From contig CAZSCK010000002.1 of assembly GCA_964605385.1 (NCBI GenBank), positions 1-64,000 of the forward strand: DNA of 64,000 nt. Direction: 5' to 3'. How positions within the stretch are numbered: position 1 is the stretch's first letter; each line of letters opens with the position of its first letter. Shown piece after piece: positions 55,061 to 63,556 of the stretch. The notes under the pieces were generated by a model. That model saw nothing but the letters and a program-made list of their open reading frames with translations, searched no databases and was not told the origin of the DNA. This DNA comes from JAGLTQ01 sp964605385. Its GTDB lineage: Bacteria > Pseudomonadota > Gammaproteobacteria > UBA6429 > Thiohalophilaceae. The translations under genes were made by a program, and so were the position numbers.

Positions 55061-55792
55061 ATGGTTGAAGAAAAAGAACTTATTACTGATGACAATATTG
55101 CTCGTGTAAAAGATCTTTTAGTTTGCATGGAAAACGGTAATGAAGTTGATGCGATTGAGATAATTGATGAATTAACCTCTATACGTGAAACTGAATTGTA
55201 CCAGGATATGGGTAAATTAACCCGTGAACTACACGATGCCATTTCTAATTTTGGCATGGATGACTCTATCAATATTATGGCTGAGCAAAGTATTCCGGAT
55301 GCTCGAGAGCGATTAAATTATGTTATCTCAAAAACGGATGAAGCAGCAAATCAAACACTGGAAGCTGTCGAAGAATCAATTCCTATCTGCAATTCTTTAA
55401 ATGATCAGGCATTAGAATTGCATGCTACATGGCAGAAGTTTACCAATCGTGAATTATCAGCGGATCAATTTCGTCAGTTAAGCAGAGATATTAACGATTT
55501 TTTTGTTAGCACTTATGAAATAGCAAAAGTAAAAGATCATTTAACTTCGGTTTTACTGGCTCAGGAATATCAGGATTTAACAGGACAGATTATAAAGAAA
55601 GTCATTAATCTTGTTGGAGAGGTTGAAGATAAACTGGTTGGACTAATTCAAATAACAGGGGTACCTCAAATTATATCTGCTAAAGATGATGCATCTACAC
55701 TGGACGGCCCTCCCGTTCCCGGGCTTGCGCATAAAGATACAGTGTCAGGGCAAGATGAAGTTGATGACTTGCTATCAAGTTTAGGTTTTTAA
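55061..55792 (+). CDS. cheZ: CheY-P phosphatase CheZ
   Basis: A protein of 243 residues from ATG 55061 (taggga upstream); the frame stays open back to 55022. It forms a long helical hairpin containing LAQEYQDLTGQIIKKV, where the Gln-Asp-Leu-Thr-Gly-Gln block holds the catalytic Gln. The C-terminal tail ends QDEVDDLLSSLGF, the CheY-docking helix. This tail, the FliM tip and the CheA repeats share the same acidic-Leu-Leu look. Confidence 0.94.
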   Translation: MVEEKELITDDNIARVKDLLVCMENGNEVDAIEIIDELTSIRETELYQDMGKLTRELHDAISNFGMDDSINIMAEQSIPDARERLNYVISKTDEAANQTLEAVEESIPICNSLNDQALELHATWQKFTNRELSADQFRQLSRDINDFFVSTYEIAKVKDHLTSVLLAQEYQDLTGQIIKKVINLVGEVEDKLVGLIQITGVPQIISAKDDASTLDGPPVPGLAHKDTVSGQDEVDDLLSSLGF

Positions 55793-55817
55793 TTAATAAT
55801 GTTGGAAAGTAACGACT

Positions 55818-57944
55818 ATGGATGATGAACTACTACAGGACTTTTTGATTGAAGCAGGAGAAATTCTTGAACAGCTGAATGAACAGCTGGTAGAACTTGA
55901 GAATAGTCCTGATGATTCAGAATTATTAAATGCAGTCTTTCGCGGGTTTCATACCATAAAAGGTGGGGCAGGTTTTCTTACGATCGATGTCATGGTTGCG
56001 ATTTGTCATCGCACTGAAGATATCTTCAATATGTTACGTAATGATGAATTGAAAATTAATAATCATCTTATGGATACCGTTTTACCTGTACTGGATGTTT
56101 TAAATGATCAGTTTGATGCTCTGCGTAGTGGGGAAGAACCGCAAGCAGCAGAACAATCATTGTTAACTGCATTAGAAAGCATAATTTCAGGTGATGCTAC
56201 AACTGCTGAAAACGTTGTAGAAGTAAAAAGTTCTGTTGAGTCAGAAGATATATCTGATGATGAATTTGATGCAATGCTTGATGAAGCGGCTAATAAAAAA
56301 GAAAAATCATCATCAGATGAAATTACGGATGAAGAATTTGAAGCATTACTGGATAATTTACATGGTAAAGGCGAACATGCAGAAAGTGTAGAGGGCAAAC
56401 CTGCTTCAGGTAGTTACGAAGAAAACAAAAAGAACGATGAAATATCAGAAGATGAATTTGAAGCTTTACTGGATGATCTTCATGGTAAAGGCTCGTTCTC
56501 CGCACAAGATACAGCCTCTAAAAGTAGTTACGAAGAAAATAAAAAGAATGATGAAATATCAGAAGATGAATTTGAAGCATTATTAGATGATCTTCATGGT
56601 CAGGGTTCCTTCTCGACCAGCTCTGGTGAACAAAAACCAGATGCACAAAAAACATCTGAACAAAAACAAGAAGATGCTAAGCCTGAAACTAAGGCTGTAG
56701 TAAAAAAAGAAAAGCCTGTTGTTGCAGCTAAAGAAACAGCACCTAAGAAAACTACAAAAGATACTAAACCTGCTGCAGAGACATCTGTGCGTGTTGATAC
56801 AAGTCGCCTCGATGAAATTATGAATATGGTTGGTGAGCTGGTATTAGTCCGTAATCGTATTTCACGTTTAGGATCAGAGGGTGGAGATACTTCAAGTGAA
56901 GAAATGACAAAAGCAATTGCAAATCTGGATTTAGTGACAGCCGATTTGCAGTTATCGGTAATGAAAACACGAATGCAGCCAATTAAAAAGGTATTTGGTC
57001 GTTTCCCGCGAGTAGTACGAGATTTAGCACGAAGTCTGAAAAAAGATATTCGCCTGGAAATGATTGGCGAAGATACTGATCTGGATAAAAATCTTGTTGA
57101 AGCTTTAGCCGATCCATTGGTGCATTTAGTTCGTAATTCAGTTGATCATGGTATTGAAATGCCAGATATTCGTGAACAATCAGGTAAGCCCCGTCAAGGT
57201 ACTGTGACCTTATCAGCATCACAGGAAGGGGATCATATTTTACTCTCTATTACTGATGATGGTGCCGGAATGGATGCCGAGGTATTAAGGAATATTGCAA
57301 TTACTAAAGGTATACATGATGCAGAATCTGCATCCAGATTAACAGATGTAGATTGTTATAACTTGATTTTTGCTCCTGGTTTCTCAACCAAAGAGGCAAT
57401 TTCTGATATTTCAGGTCGTGGTGTTGGTATGGATGTGGTTAAAACCGGCATAACATCATTAAACGGTTCGATTGAAATAGATTCTGAATTAGGTAAAGGT
57501 ACAGTTATTAGTATTAAAGTGCCGTTAACCCTGGCTATTATGTCAACATTAATGGTTAGGCTTAAAGAACAATTATTCTCTTTGCCTTTAGTGAATGTAA
57601 ATGAAATTTTTCATTTAGACCTTACCAAAACAAATGTTATGGATGGAAAGCGTGTCGTTCTTGTTCGAGGAAAAACACTGCCTCTATATTATTTAAATAA
57701 CTGGCTGGTAAATGGTGAAAGTAATGCTCCATTACCTAACGAGGGTCATGTTGTGGTTGTTCATATAGGAACCCAAAAAGTTGGTTTTATTGTTGATGAA
57801 TTAATAGGGCAGGAAGAAGTTGTCATTAAACCATTAGGTGCCATGTTGCATGGGATTTCCGGATTAGCAGGCGCAACTATAACGGGTGATGGTGGTATTG
57901 CTCTTATTTTAGATATTCCCGGTTTAATGAAAATGTATGCTTGA
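55818..57944 (+). CDS. cheA: Chemotaxis histidine kinase CheA with four FliM-like repeat motifs
   Basis: A protein of 708 residues. P1 (Hpt) at 1-110 has the phospho-acceptor His45 in FRGFHTIKGGAGF. Residues 140-265 replace a recognisable P2: they hold four acidic motifs, ISDDEFDAML (145), ITDEEFEALLDNLHGKG (169), ISEDEFEALLDDLHGKG (209) and ISEDEFEALLDDLHGQG (247). A Lys/Pro/Ala-rich linker runs to about 325. P3 dimerisation (SRLDEIMNMVGELV), P4 ATPase (LVHLVRNSVDHGIE, DDGAGMD, GRGVGMDVV) and P5 (CheW-like, from about 570) are intact. The last two repeats are in a tandem 114-bp DNA repeat. Downstream of cheZ by 25 bp. Confidence 0.96.
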   Translation: MDDELLQDFLIEAGEILEQLNEQLVELENSPDDSELLNAVFRGFHTIKGGAGFLTIDVMVAICHRTEDIFNMLRNDELKINNHLMDTVLPVLDVLNDQFDALRSGEEPQAAEQSLLTALESIISGDATTAENVVEVKSSVESEDISDDEFDAMLDEAANKKEKSSSDEITDEEFEALLDNLHGKGEHAESVEGKPASGSYEENKKNDEISEDEFEALLDDLHGKGSFSAQDTASKSSYEENKKNDEISEDEFEALLDDLHGQGSFSTSSGEQKPDAQKTSEQKQEDAKPETKAVVKKEKPVVAAKETAPKKTTKDTKPAAETSVRVDTSRLDEIMNMVGELVLVRNRISRLGSEGGDTSSEEMTKAIANLDLVTADLQLSVMKTRMQPIKKVFGRFPRVVRDLARSLKKDIRLEMIGEDTDLDKNLVEALADPLVHLVRNSVDHGIEMPDIREQSGKPRQGTVTLSASQEGDHILLSITDDGAGMDAEVLRNIAITKGIHDAESASRLTDVDCYNLIFAPGFSTKEAISDISGRGVGMDVVKTGITSLNGSIEIDSELGKGTVISIKVPLTLAIMSTLMVRLKEQLFSLPLVNVNEIFHLDLTKTNVMDGKRVVLVRGKTLPLYYLNNWLVNGESNAPLPNEGHVVVVHIGTQKVGFIVDELIGQEEVVIKPLGAMLHGISGLAGATITGDGGIALILDIPGLMKMYA
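56413..56618 (+). repeat. Tandem 38-codon repeat inside cheA
   Basis: Two adjacent units with a period of 114 bp encode SYEENKKNDEISEDEFEALL and the following DDLHG, almost identically. Synonymous changes (aaac/aaat) show that the DNA has diverged slightly while the protein is kept. Two shorter, more diverged copies precede them (residues 145 and 169). Confidence 0.85.
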
Positions 57945-58009
57945 TTTTTAGTTTACTAAACTAAACTAAACTAAAGTTAATGATTAAAAATTTTAAAGAG
58001 GATATGTGA

Positions 58010-59083
58010 ATGACAACCCGAGTACTGGTTGTAGATGATTCTGGTTTTTTTCGGCGTCGTGTAAAAGAAATTTTGGAAGAAGATCCCTTGCTTACTGTTG
58101 TTGGTGATGCTGCTAATGGACAGGAAGCGATCGACAAAGCTGCCGAACTTAAACCTGATGTCATAACCATGGATATTGAAATGCCTGTTATGGATGGTAT
58201 TAAAGCAACAAAACTTATAATGGCATCAAATCCTACACCTATTATCATGTTTTCGTCACTGACGACTGATGGTGCAAAAGCAACATTAGATGCGCTTGAA
58301 GCAGGTGCTTTGGATTTTTTACCCAAACGTTTTGAAGATATATCTCAAGATCGTAATGAAGCAAAAAAATTACTTTGTCAGCGTGTGCGAACGATTGGAC
58401 AAAAAAAGAGTTCACTACGAAAAATTATACCTGCGGCTAAAATTTCACCAAGAAATAAGCCGGCAGCAACAATCGCAGCTGTAAAAAGAGCTGCAGTTAA
58501 AATAACAAAATCAGGTGGTATTGATTTAGTTGCTATCGGTACTTCAACAGGAGGACCATTAGCACTACAAAATGTTTTGGTCAATTTACCTGCAGATTTT
58601 TCAAAACCTATTGTTATGATCCAGCATATGCCTGCAACGTTTACTCCCGCATTTGCAAAACGATTAGATCAACTTTGTAAAATTTCTGTTAAAGAAGCAG
58701 AAGATGGCGACCAGTTAAAACCGGGGCTGGCATTGTTAGCACCAGGTGGAAAACAAATGTTAATAGATGGTCGAGCAGGGAATGCTGTCGTTCGCATTAT
58801 AGACAGCGAACCTAGCTTAACCTATAAACCATCTGTTGATATTACCTTTCGTTCTATTACAAAAGTATATCCGGCTAAAACATTAGCCATTGTTTTAACC
58901 GGAATGGGCGCAGATGGCCGTGAAGGTGCTCGCATGTTAAAAGCACAAGGTTCTGAAGTATGGGCACAAGATGAAGAAAGTTGTGTGGTTTACGGAATGC
59001 CTGCGGCAATTGTTGATGCAGGATTAGCAGATAAAATATTAAATATTAATGATTTTTCACAAGCCATAGTTAAACGAATATGA
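58010..59083 (+). CDS. cheB: Chemotaxis methylesterase/deamidase CheB
   Basis: A protein of 357 residues. It has an N-terminal receiver (VLVVDDSGFFRRRV, phospho-acceptor Asp in ITMDIEMP) and a C-terminal esterase with Ser in IGTSTGGPLALQ, His in MIQHMP and Asp in LTGMGADGREGA. It removes methyl groups from chemoreceptors. The matching cheR is not in the window. It overlaps motC by 4 bp. Confidence 0.95.
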   Translation: MTTRVLVVDDSGFFRRRVKEILEEDPLLTVVGDAANGQEAIDKAAELKPDVITMDIEMPVMDGIKATKLIMASNPTPIIMFSSLTTDGAKATLDALEAGALDFLPKRFEDISQDRNEAKKLLCQRVRTIGQKKSSLRKIIPAAKISPRNKPAATIAAVKRAAVKITKSGGIDLVAIGTSTGGPLALQNVLVNLPADFSKPIVMIQHMPATFTPAFAKRLDQLCKISVKEAEDGDQLKPGLALLAPGGKQMLIDGRAGNAVVRIIDSEPSLTYKPSVDITFRSITKVYPAKTLAIVLTGMGADGREGARMLKAQGSEVWAQDEESCVVYGMPAAIVDAGLADKILNINDFSQAIVKRI

Positions 59084-59826
59084 AAATAGATTTCTTAACA
59101 ATTTTCGGTTTAATTATAGGTATCTCCGCTATTTTAGTTGGGCAATACCTGGAAGGTGGAGTGCTATCTACTTTAGTAAATGGTCCTGCAGCGTTAATTG
59201 TTGTTGGTGGCACATTAGGTGCAGTTATGTTGCAGTCACCGATGATGGTTTTTGCAAGAGCAATAAAAATGTTGTGGTGGACAATTAGTATACCGCAATT
59301 TGATAGTGAAGCAGCTATACGAAAAATAATTAACTGGAGTAATATCGCACGACGTGAAGGTTTATTAGGTTTAGAAAATCTTGAAGAATCTGAAACAGAT
59401 CTTTTTGCAAAAAAAGGGTTGCAATTACTTATTGATGGTAGTGAGCCTGAAGCAATACGTACCATTATGGAAGTTGATATACATACTCGTGAAAGTTTTG
59501 ATCTTCATGCTGCGCGTGTTTTTGAAAGCATGGGTGGCTATAGTCCTACCATTGGTATCATTGGTGCAGTTTTAGGTTTGATTCAGGTAATGGGGAATCT
59601 ATCTGATCCAAGTAAGCTTGGTGGTGGCATCGCTGTCGCTTTTGTTGCAACCATCTATGGTGTTGCTTTAGCTAACCTTATTTTATTACCTGTAGCCAAT
59701 AAATTAAAAAGTATTGTTGTTAGTTCTGCCCATTTTAATGAAATGATAGTTGAAGGATTGGTTTCAATTGCTGAAGGTGAAAACCCACGAAATATTGAAA
59801 CTAAACTTTTAGGATTCTTGCGCTGA
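59080..59826 (+). CDS. motC: Second flagellar stator protein MotC (MotA paralogue)
   Basis: A protein of 248 residues with four helices, N-terminus FLTIFGLIIGISAILVGQYLEGG. Key blocks are IGIIGAVLGLIQVMGNLSDPSKLGGGIAVAFVATIYGV. It is smaller than the MotA at 38486 and of the Pseudomonas MotC / PomA type, often used under different load or ion conditions. It overlaps cheB and precedes motD by 19 bp. Confidence 0.92.
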   Translation: MKIDFLTIFGLIIGISAILVGQYLEGGVLSTLVNGPAALIVVGGTLGAVMLQSPMMVFARAIKMLWWTISIPQFDSEAAIRKIINWSNIARREGLLGLENLEESETDLFAKKGLQLLIDGSEPEAIRTIMEVDIHTRESFDLHAARVFESMGGYSPTIGIIGAVLGLIQVMGNLSDPSKLGGGIAVAFVATIYGVALANLILLPVANKLKSIVVSSAHFNEMIVEGLVSIAEGENPRNIETKLLGFLR

Positions 59827-59845
59827 TTATTATCAGGTATGAATT

Positions 59846-60694
59846 ATGAGAAAAAGAAAGCCCATTCCTCTTGAATCAGATAATACCGATCGCTGGATGG
59901 TGTCATACGCTGATTTTGTGACACTTTTATTTGCTTTTTTTGTTGTTATGTATGCAATGTCTTCTGTTAATGAAGGTAAGTATCGAGTACTTACAGATAC
60001 CATGACAGAAGCATTTAAAGTTGCGCCTAAGTCGCCAGACCCGATACAAATTGGTAAAGAAAATAAAGTTGTCAGTAGCTCTAAACCTTCTATCGAAGTT
60101 ATTAAACCTATAAAAATTTTATCAAAATCACAACGCACCTATGAACGTGAGATGAAGCAAATTGCTGAAACGGTCAGTAAATCTGTGCAACCTCTTATTG
60201 AACAGGGTTTAATAAAAGTAACACAGAATAAACTCTGGGTCGAAATTGAAATGAACAGCAAGATTTTATTTTCCAGTGCTGATTCTGAATTAGAAGAAGA
60301 AGCATTCCCTGCATTAAGAGCGTTGGCAGGTGTATTAAAAAAACTACCTAATTCAATTGATGTTGAAGGGCACACAGATAATCTTCCGATTAATAATGAA
60401 TTGTTTCCATCTAACTGGGAGCTATCTGCGGCACGGGCTGCAAGTGTCGTTCATCTGTTTACGCGTTATGGGGTTAACCCCCGGCGTTTATCATCTATTG
60501 GTTATGCGGAATTTCGTCCTGTTGCAAGTAATTCAACTGCAGAAGGACGAGTACGTAATCGTCGGGTAAAAGTAGTGATCCTGGCAGACAAAAATGCACG
60601 CCGTATAGTAGAAATTGATCGAGATATAGGCCAAGCTGAAAGAGAAGGTGTATCATCAATCAATGAAAAAGTGAGTACGGAAGGTGCTTTGTGA
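59846..60694 (+). CDS. motD: Second flagellar stator protein MotD (MotB paralogue)
   Basis: A protein of 282 residues. The transmembrane helix WMVSYADFVTLLFAFFVVMYAMS holds the ion-binding Asp. The OmpA-like domain has VEGHTDNLPI and NWELSAARAASVVHLF. No large insertion, unlike MotB of this genome. It overlaps the ParA-type gene by GTGA. Confidence 0.93.
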   Translation: MRKRKPIPLESDNTDRWMVSYADFVTLLFAFFVVMYAMSSVNEGKYRVLTDTMTEAFKVAPKSPDPIQIGKENKVVSSSKPSIEVIKPIKILSKSQRTYEREMKQIAETVSKSVQPLIEQGLIKVTQNKLWVEIEMNSKILFSSADSELEEEAFPALRALAGVLKKLPNSIDVEGHTDNLPINNELFPSNWELSAARAASVVHLFTRYGVNPRRLSSIGYAEFRPVASNSTAEGRVRNRRVKVVILADKNARRIVEIDRDIGQAEREGVSSINEKVSTEGAL

Positions 60695-61488
60695 AAATAT
60701 GGGCAGTCGCCAACCAAAAAGGTGGGGTGGGTAAAACAACCACCGCGGTATCACTTGCAGGCCATTTGGTCACACAAGGCTCACGCGTATTGCTGGTAGA
60801 TATGGATCCGCAAGGTTCAATGACCTCTTATTTTGGTTTTGATCCAGATGATATGCCAAAAAGTATATATTCGTTATTTCAATTTAATGAATTTTCCTAC
60901 CAAAATGTTTCTTCTGTTTTAACCAAAACAAAAGTCGAAAGGTTAATACTTCTTCCTGCAACAACAGCTTTGGCAACTCTGGATCGGCAGTTAGGAACAA
61001 AAGAAGGGATGGGGCTTGTACTAAAAAAATCATTAATTACATTAGAACAACATTTTGATTATGTTTTGATCGATTGTTTACCCATGTTAGGAATTTTAAT
61101 GGTAAATGCATTAGCCGCATGCGATCGTTTATTGTTACCTGTACAAACAGAGTTTTTAGCTTTGAAAGGTTTAGATAGAATGATGCACACCCTGGATATG
61201 ATTACAAAATCAAGAAAAACACCCTTGCCATCAACAATAGTACCAACAATGTTTGATCGTCGTACTCGTGCATCATTAGATAGTCTACGTGCATTAAGAG
61301 AAAAATATGCTGATAAAGTATGGGGTGAAGTGATCCCTGTGGATACCCAGTTTCGCGAAGCCAGTCATCGAGGACTTCCTATATCAATGATGAATAAATC
61401 AACACGCGGCTCAAAGGCTTATGAAGCATTGTTGGCGTATTTACTTAATTCTCAACAAGAACGACATCTAAAACTGGTAACCTCCTAA
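60691..61488 (+). CDS. parC: ParA-type ATPase of chemotaxis-array positioning (ParC)
   Basis: A protein of 265 residues from GTG 60691. It has a deviant Walker A (NQKGGVGKTTTAVSLA), DMDPQGSMTSYFG and a DCLPMLGILMVNAL switch. In Vibrio a ParC ATPase located exactly here, between motor genes and a CheW-like ParP, places chemosensory arrays at the pole. The chromosome-partitioning ParA is the alternative but does not sit in che clusters. Confidence 0.88.
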   Translation: MKIWAVANQKGGVGKTTTAVSLAGHLVTQGSRVLLVDMDPQGSMTSYFGFDPDDMPKSIYSLFQFNEFSYQNVSSVLTKTKVERLILLPATTALATLDRQLGTKEGMGLVLKKSLITLEQHFDYVLIDCLPMLGILMVNALAACDRLLLPVQTEFLALKGLDRMMHTLDMITKSRKTPLPSTIVPTMFDRRTRASLDSLRALREKYADKVWGEVIPVDTQFREASHRGLPISMMNKSTRGSKAYEALLAYLLNSQQERHLKLVTS

Positions 61489-61489
61489 T

Positions 61490-62197
61490 ATGTCATCTAA
61501 CTCCAATACTCTTGTTGATGAGAAACTTGCGGTTTCTTTATTTCTGGACTCACTTTTACGTGAAACGGAAGATGTTCCCGAGCTGGATAAATCAGTCGTT
61601 AAAGCTTCTGCTCCTGTAGTTGAAGTTAAAGTGGATGCACCAATAACGATATCTCCAATCGTTGAACCGGTAGTTGAAACGAAAGTTGAAATTCAGGAAG
61701 AAATATCTAATAGCTCGTCTATTCCGGAATGGGCGAGAGATCCCTTTCAAATCTTATTGTTTGAAGTTGCAGGCTTGAAACTGGCAGTACCTCTTATCGA
61801 ACTATCCGGGGTAATTGAATGGAAAGAAACGGTAACTGAAATGCCCGGAAGTGCCGATTTTTACATGGGAATATTGCAACATTTAGACTATAAGATTGCT
61901 GTTATTGATACAGCAAAAATGGTTTTACCAAAAACTAAGCAATCACAACTTGTTGGTGATGATCCCCGAGAGCGGGTAAAGCATATTGTGCTGATTGATG
62001 ATTATCGTTGGGGTCTTGCTTGCGATAAAATTGGCGAAGTCATTACTTTAGAGCCAGAAGAAGTGCGTTGGCGTACCTCAAAGACAAAACGTGCATGGTT
62101 AGCCGGAACAGTCATTGACCATATGTGTGCATTATTAAACAGTGAAGGTTTTTCGGCCATGCTTGAAAAAGGGCAATCAGCAGAAGATTTGGCATAG
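61490..62197 (+). CDS. parP: CheW-like array-positioning protein (ParP-type)
   Basis: A protein of 235 residues. A disordered Val/Pro/Glu-rich N-terminus of about 85 residues is followed by a CheW-like domain (WARDPFQILLFEVAGLKLAVPLIELSGVIEW, then GDDPRERVKHIVLIDDYRWGLACDKIGEVI). In Vibrio, ParP binds both ParC and CheA through such a domain. The start lies 1 bp after parC, and the length of the N-terminal part fits. Confidence 0.82.
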   Translation: MSSNSNTLVDEKLAVSLFLDSLLRETEDVPELDKSVVKASAPVVEVKVDAPITISPIVEPVVETKVEIQEEISNSSSIPEWARDPFQILLFEVAGLKLAVPLIELSGVIEWKETVTEMPGSADFYMGILQHLDYKIAVIDTAKMVLPKTKQSQLVGDDPRERVKHIVLIDDYRWGLACDKIGEVITLEPEEVRWRTSKTKRAWLAGTVIDHMCALLNSEGFSAMLEKGQSAEDLA

Positions 62198-62284
62198 TAA
62201 ATGCACTAATATTAAGTAGGGTCGCTATACGCCAGAAAAATGGCACCATGACGTATTAAACCTGTGGAAATAGGAGAGTAATAA

Positions 62285-62761
62285 ATGAATGATGTGGTTG
62301 AAGAAAAAGATGATTCAATTATCCAATGGGTAACCTTTCATCTTGAAAATGAAAAATACGGCATCAAAGTTATGCAAGTTCAGGAAGTGTTGCGAATGAC
62401 GGAAATCGCTCCTGTTCCTGGTGCACCACATTATGTATTGGGTATTATTAATTTACGTGGCAATGTTGTTACTGTCATAGATACCCGCCGACGTTTTGGA
62501 TTGCCTGAAATAGAAAATGATGATGAAACAAGAATTGTTATAGTAGAAGCAAATAATAATGTTGTTGGTATTTTAGTTGATAGTGTTGCAGAAGTTGTTG
62601 ATTTAAAAGAATCTGAAATTGAAACTGCACCTAATGTTGGCAATGATGAAAGCTCAAAATATATTCAAGGTGTATCAAGCCGTGAAAATGAATTATTGAT
62701 ATTAGTTGATGTAAATAAATTACTTTCCGAAGAGGAATGGCAGGATGTTGCTTCGTTGTAA
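62285..62761 (+). CDS. cheW: Chemotaxis adaptor CheW
   Basis: A protein of 158 residues linking CheA to chemoreceptors. Typical blocks: WVTFHLENEKYGIKVMQVQEVLR, GIINLRGNVVTVIDTRRRFGL, then VGILVDSVAEVVDLKESEIE. Good Shine-Dalgarno (ggagag) before ATG 62285. Preceded by the ParP-type gene, separated by an 87-bp gap. Confidence 0.96.
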   Translation: MNDVVEEKDDSIIQWVTFHLENEKYGIKVMQVQEVLRMTEIAPVPGAPHYVLGIINLRGNVVTVIDTRRRFGLPEIENDDETRIVIVEANNNVVGILVDSVAEVVDLKESEIETAPNVGNDESSKYIQGVSSRENELLILVDVNKLLSEEEWQDVASL

Positions 62762-62791
62762 CTGAAGCAATGCGATTGCCATTAAAGGAAA

Positions 62792-62974
62792 ATGGTTGAT
62801 ATAGGAACATCTGATAAAATTACAAATTTATGGCCAGCCCCTCCAAGCCGGCCAATAGAAAAGTCTGCTCACAAAAACAAATCAACAAAAGATCAGCAAC
62901 ATTCTAAAAAACATAAAAATGAAAGTGAAGTAACAAAAGAAGGACCTGGAAAAAATATTGACGAATATGCCTGA
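62792..62974 (+). CDS. Small highly charged protein of unknown function
   Basis: A protein of 60 residues with an excellent Shine-Dalgarno (aaagga) 3-8 bases before ATG. It starts MVDIGTSDKITNLWPAPPSR and is then Lys/Glu/Ser-rich, ending NIDEYA. No domain is recognised. It is probably disordered. Its place between cheW and the DUF2802 gene, in the same direction and with tight spacing, makes it a likely real gene and possibly a motility accessory factor. Confidence 0.6.
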   Translation: MVDIGTSDKITNLWPAPPSRPIEKSAHKNKSTKDQQHSKKHKNESEVTKEGPGKNIDEYA

Positions 62975-63019
62975 CAACTTGTTACTCAAAAATAAACTTT
63001 AATTATAGCGAGAAAGCTC

Positions 63020-63469
63020 ATGGAACAACTTACTCAATTCTTCAATATTTTAACAATTACTGAATGGTTAATGATTTCCGTTGTTGTTGTACTAGTAATG
63101 AGTTTATTTGCTTTTAAGCACCAAAGAATACAACAACAAAATCAGTTGCTATCTATGCAATCGCTACAGCGTGATTTACGTGCATTAGCAAATGCAGCGG
63201 TAGGGGTAGGTGGACGAGTTTTAGAAATAGAACGTCATCAACGTAAACGTCCTGTTGTTGTTCCCACACAAGAACAACAACCAGCAGTCTATAACACTGC
63301 TGATGCAACTCCTGTTGAATACTATAACTCATCAAGTCAGCCATATGAGCAAGCTATTCGTATGGCACAAACTGGTGCAAGCACTGAAGACATTGTAAAT
63401 GTTTGTGGGTTAAGTGAATCAGAAGCAGAGTTGGTGAGTATGATGCATCGATTAGATAAAGCATCATAA
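63020..63469 (+). CDS. DUF2802-like membrane-anchored protein
   Basis: A protein of 149 residues. One transmembrane helix at about 17-35 (WLMISVVVVLVMSLFAF) is followed by a coiled region, then a Gln/Pro/Tyr-rich linker, and finally a helix-turn-helix-like C-terminus (QAIRMAQTGASTEDIVNVCGLSESEAELVSMMHRLD). DUF2802 proteins are found after cheW in motile gammaproteobacteria. The function is not established. It ends 24 bp before a strong terminator. Confidence 0.7.
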   Translation: MEQLTQFFNILTITEWLMISVVVVLVMSLFAFKHQRIQQQNQLLSMQSLQRDLRALANAAVGVGGRVLEIERHQRKRPVVVPTQEQQPAVYNTADATPVEYYNSSSQPYEQAIRMAQTGASTEDIVNVCGLSESEAELVSMMHRLDKAS

Positions 63470-63493
63470 AAAAATACTGATTTTTTACTCATT

Positions 63494-63533
63494 AAAAAAG
63501 CCCCGTAACTTAATTGCTACGGGGCTTTTTTTT
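63494..63533. terminator. Bidirectional intrinsic terminator
   Basis: A long perfect stem (aaaaaagccccgta / tacggggctttttt) with a 10-base loop, followed by T residues on the plus strand and preceded by A residues that serve the minus strand. It lies between convergent genes and ends both the flagellar/chemotaxis transcript and the minus-strand gene. Confidence 0.93.
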
Positions 63534-63556
63534 AACTATTGCAGAGTTTTTTTTAT

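Noticed and set aside
62245..62262. tggcac upstream of cheW as a sigma-54 promoter
   Set aside because: No GC dinucleotide lies at the required 10-bp spacing after GG.
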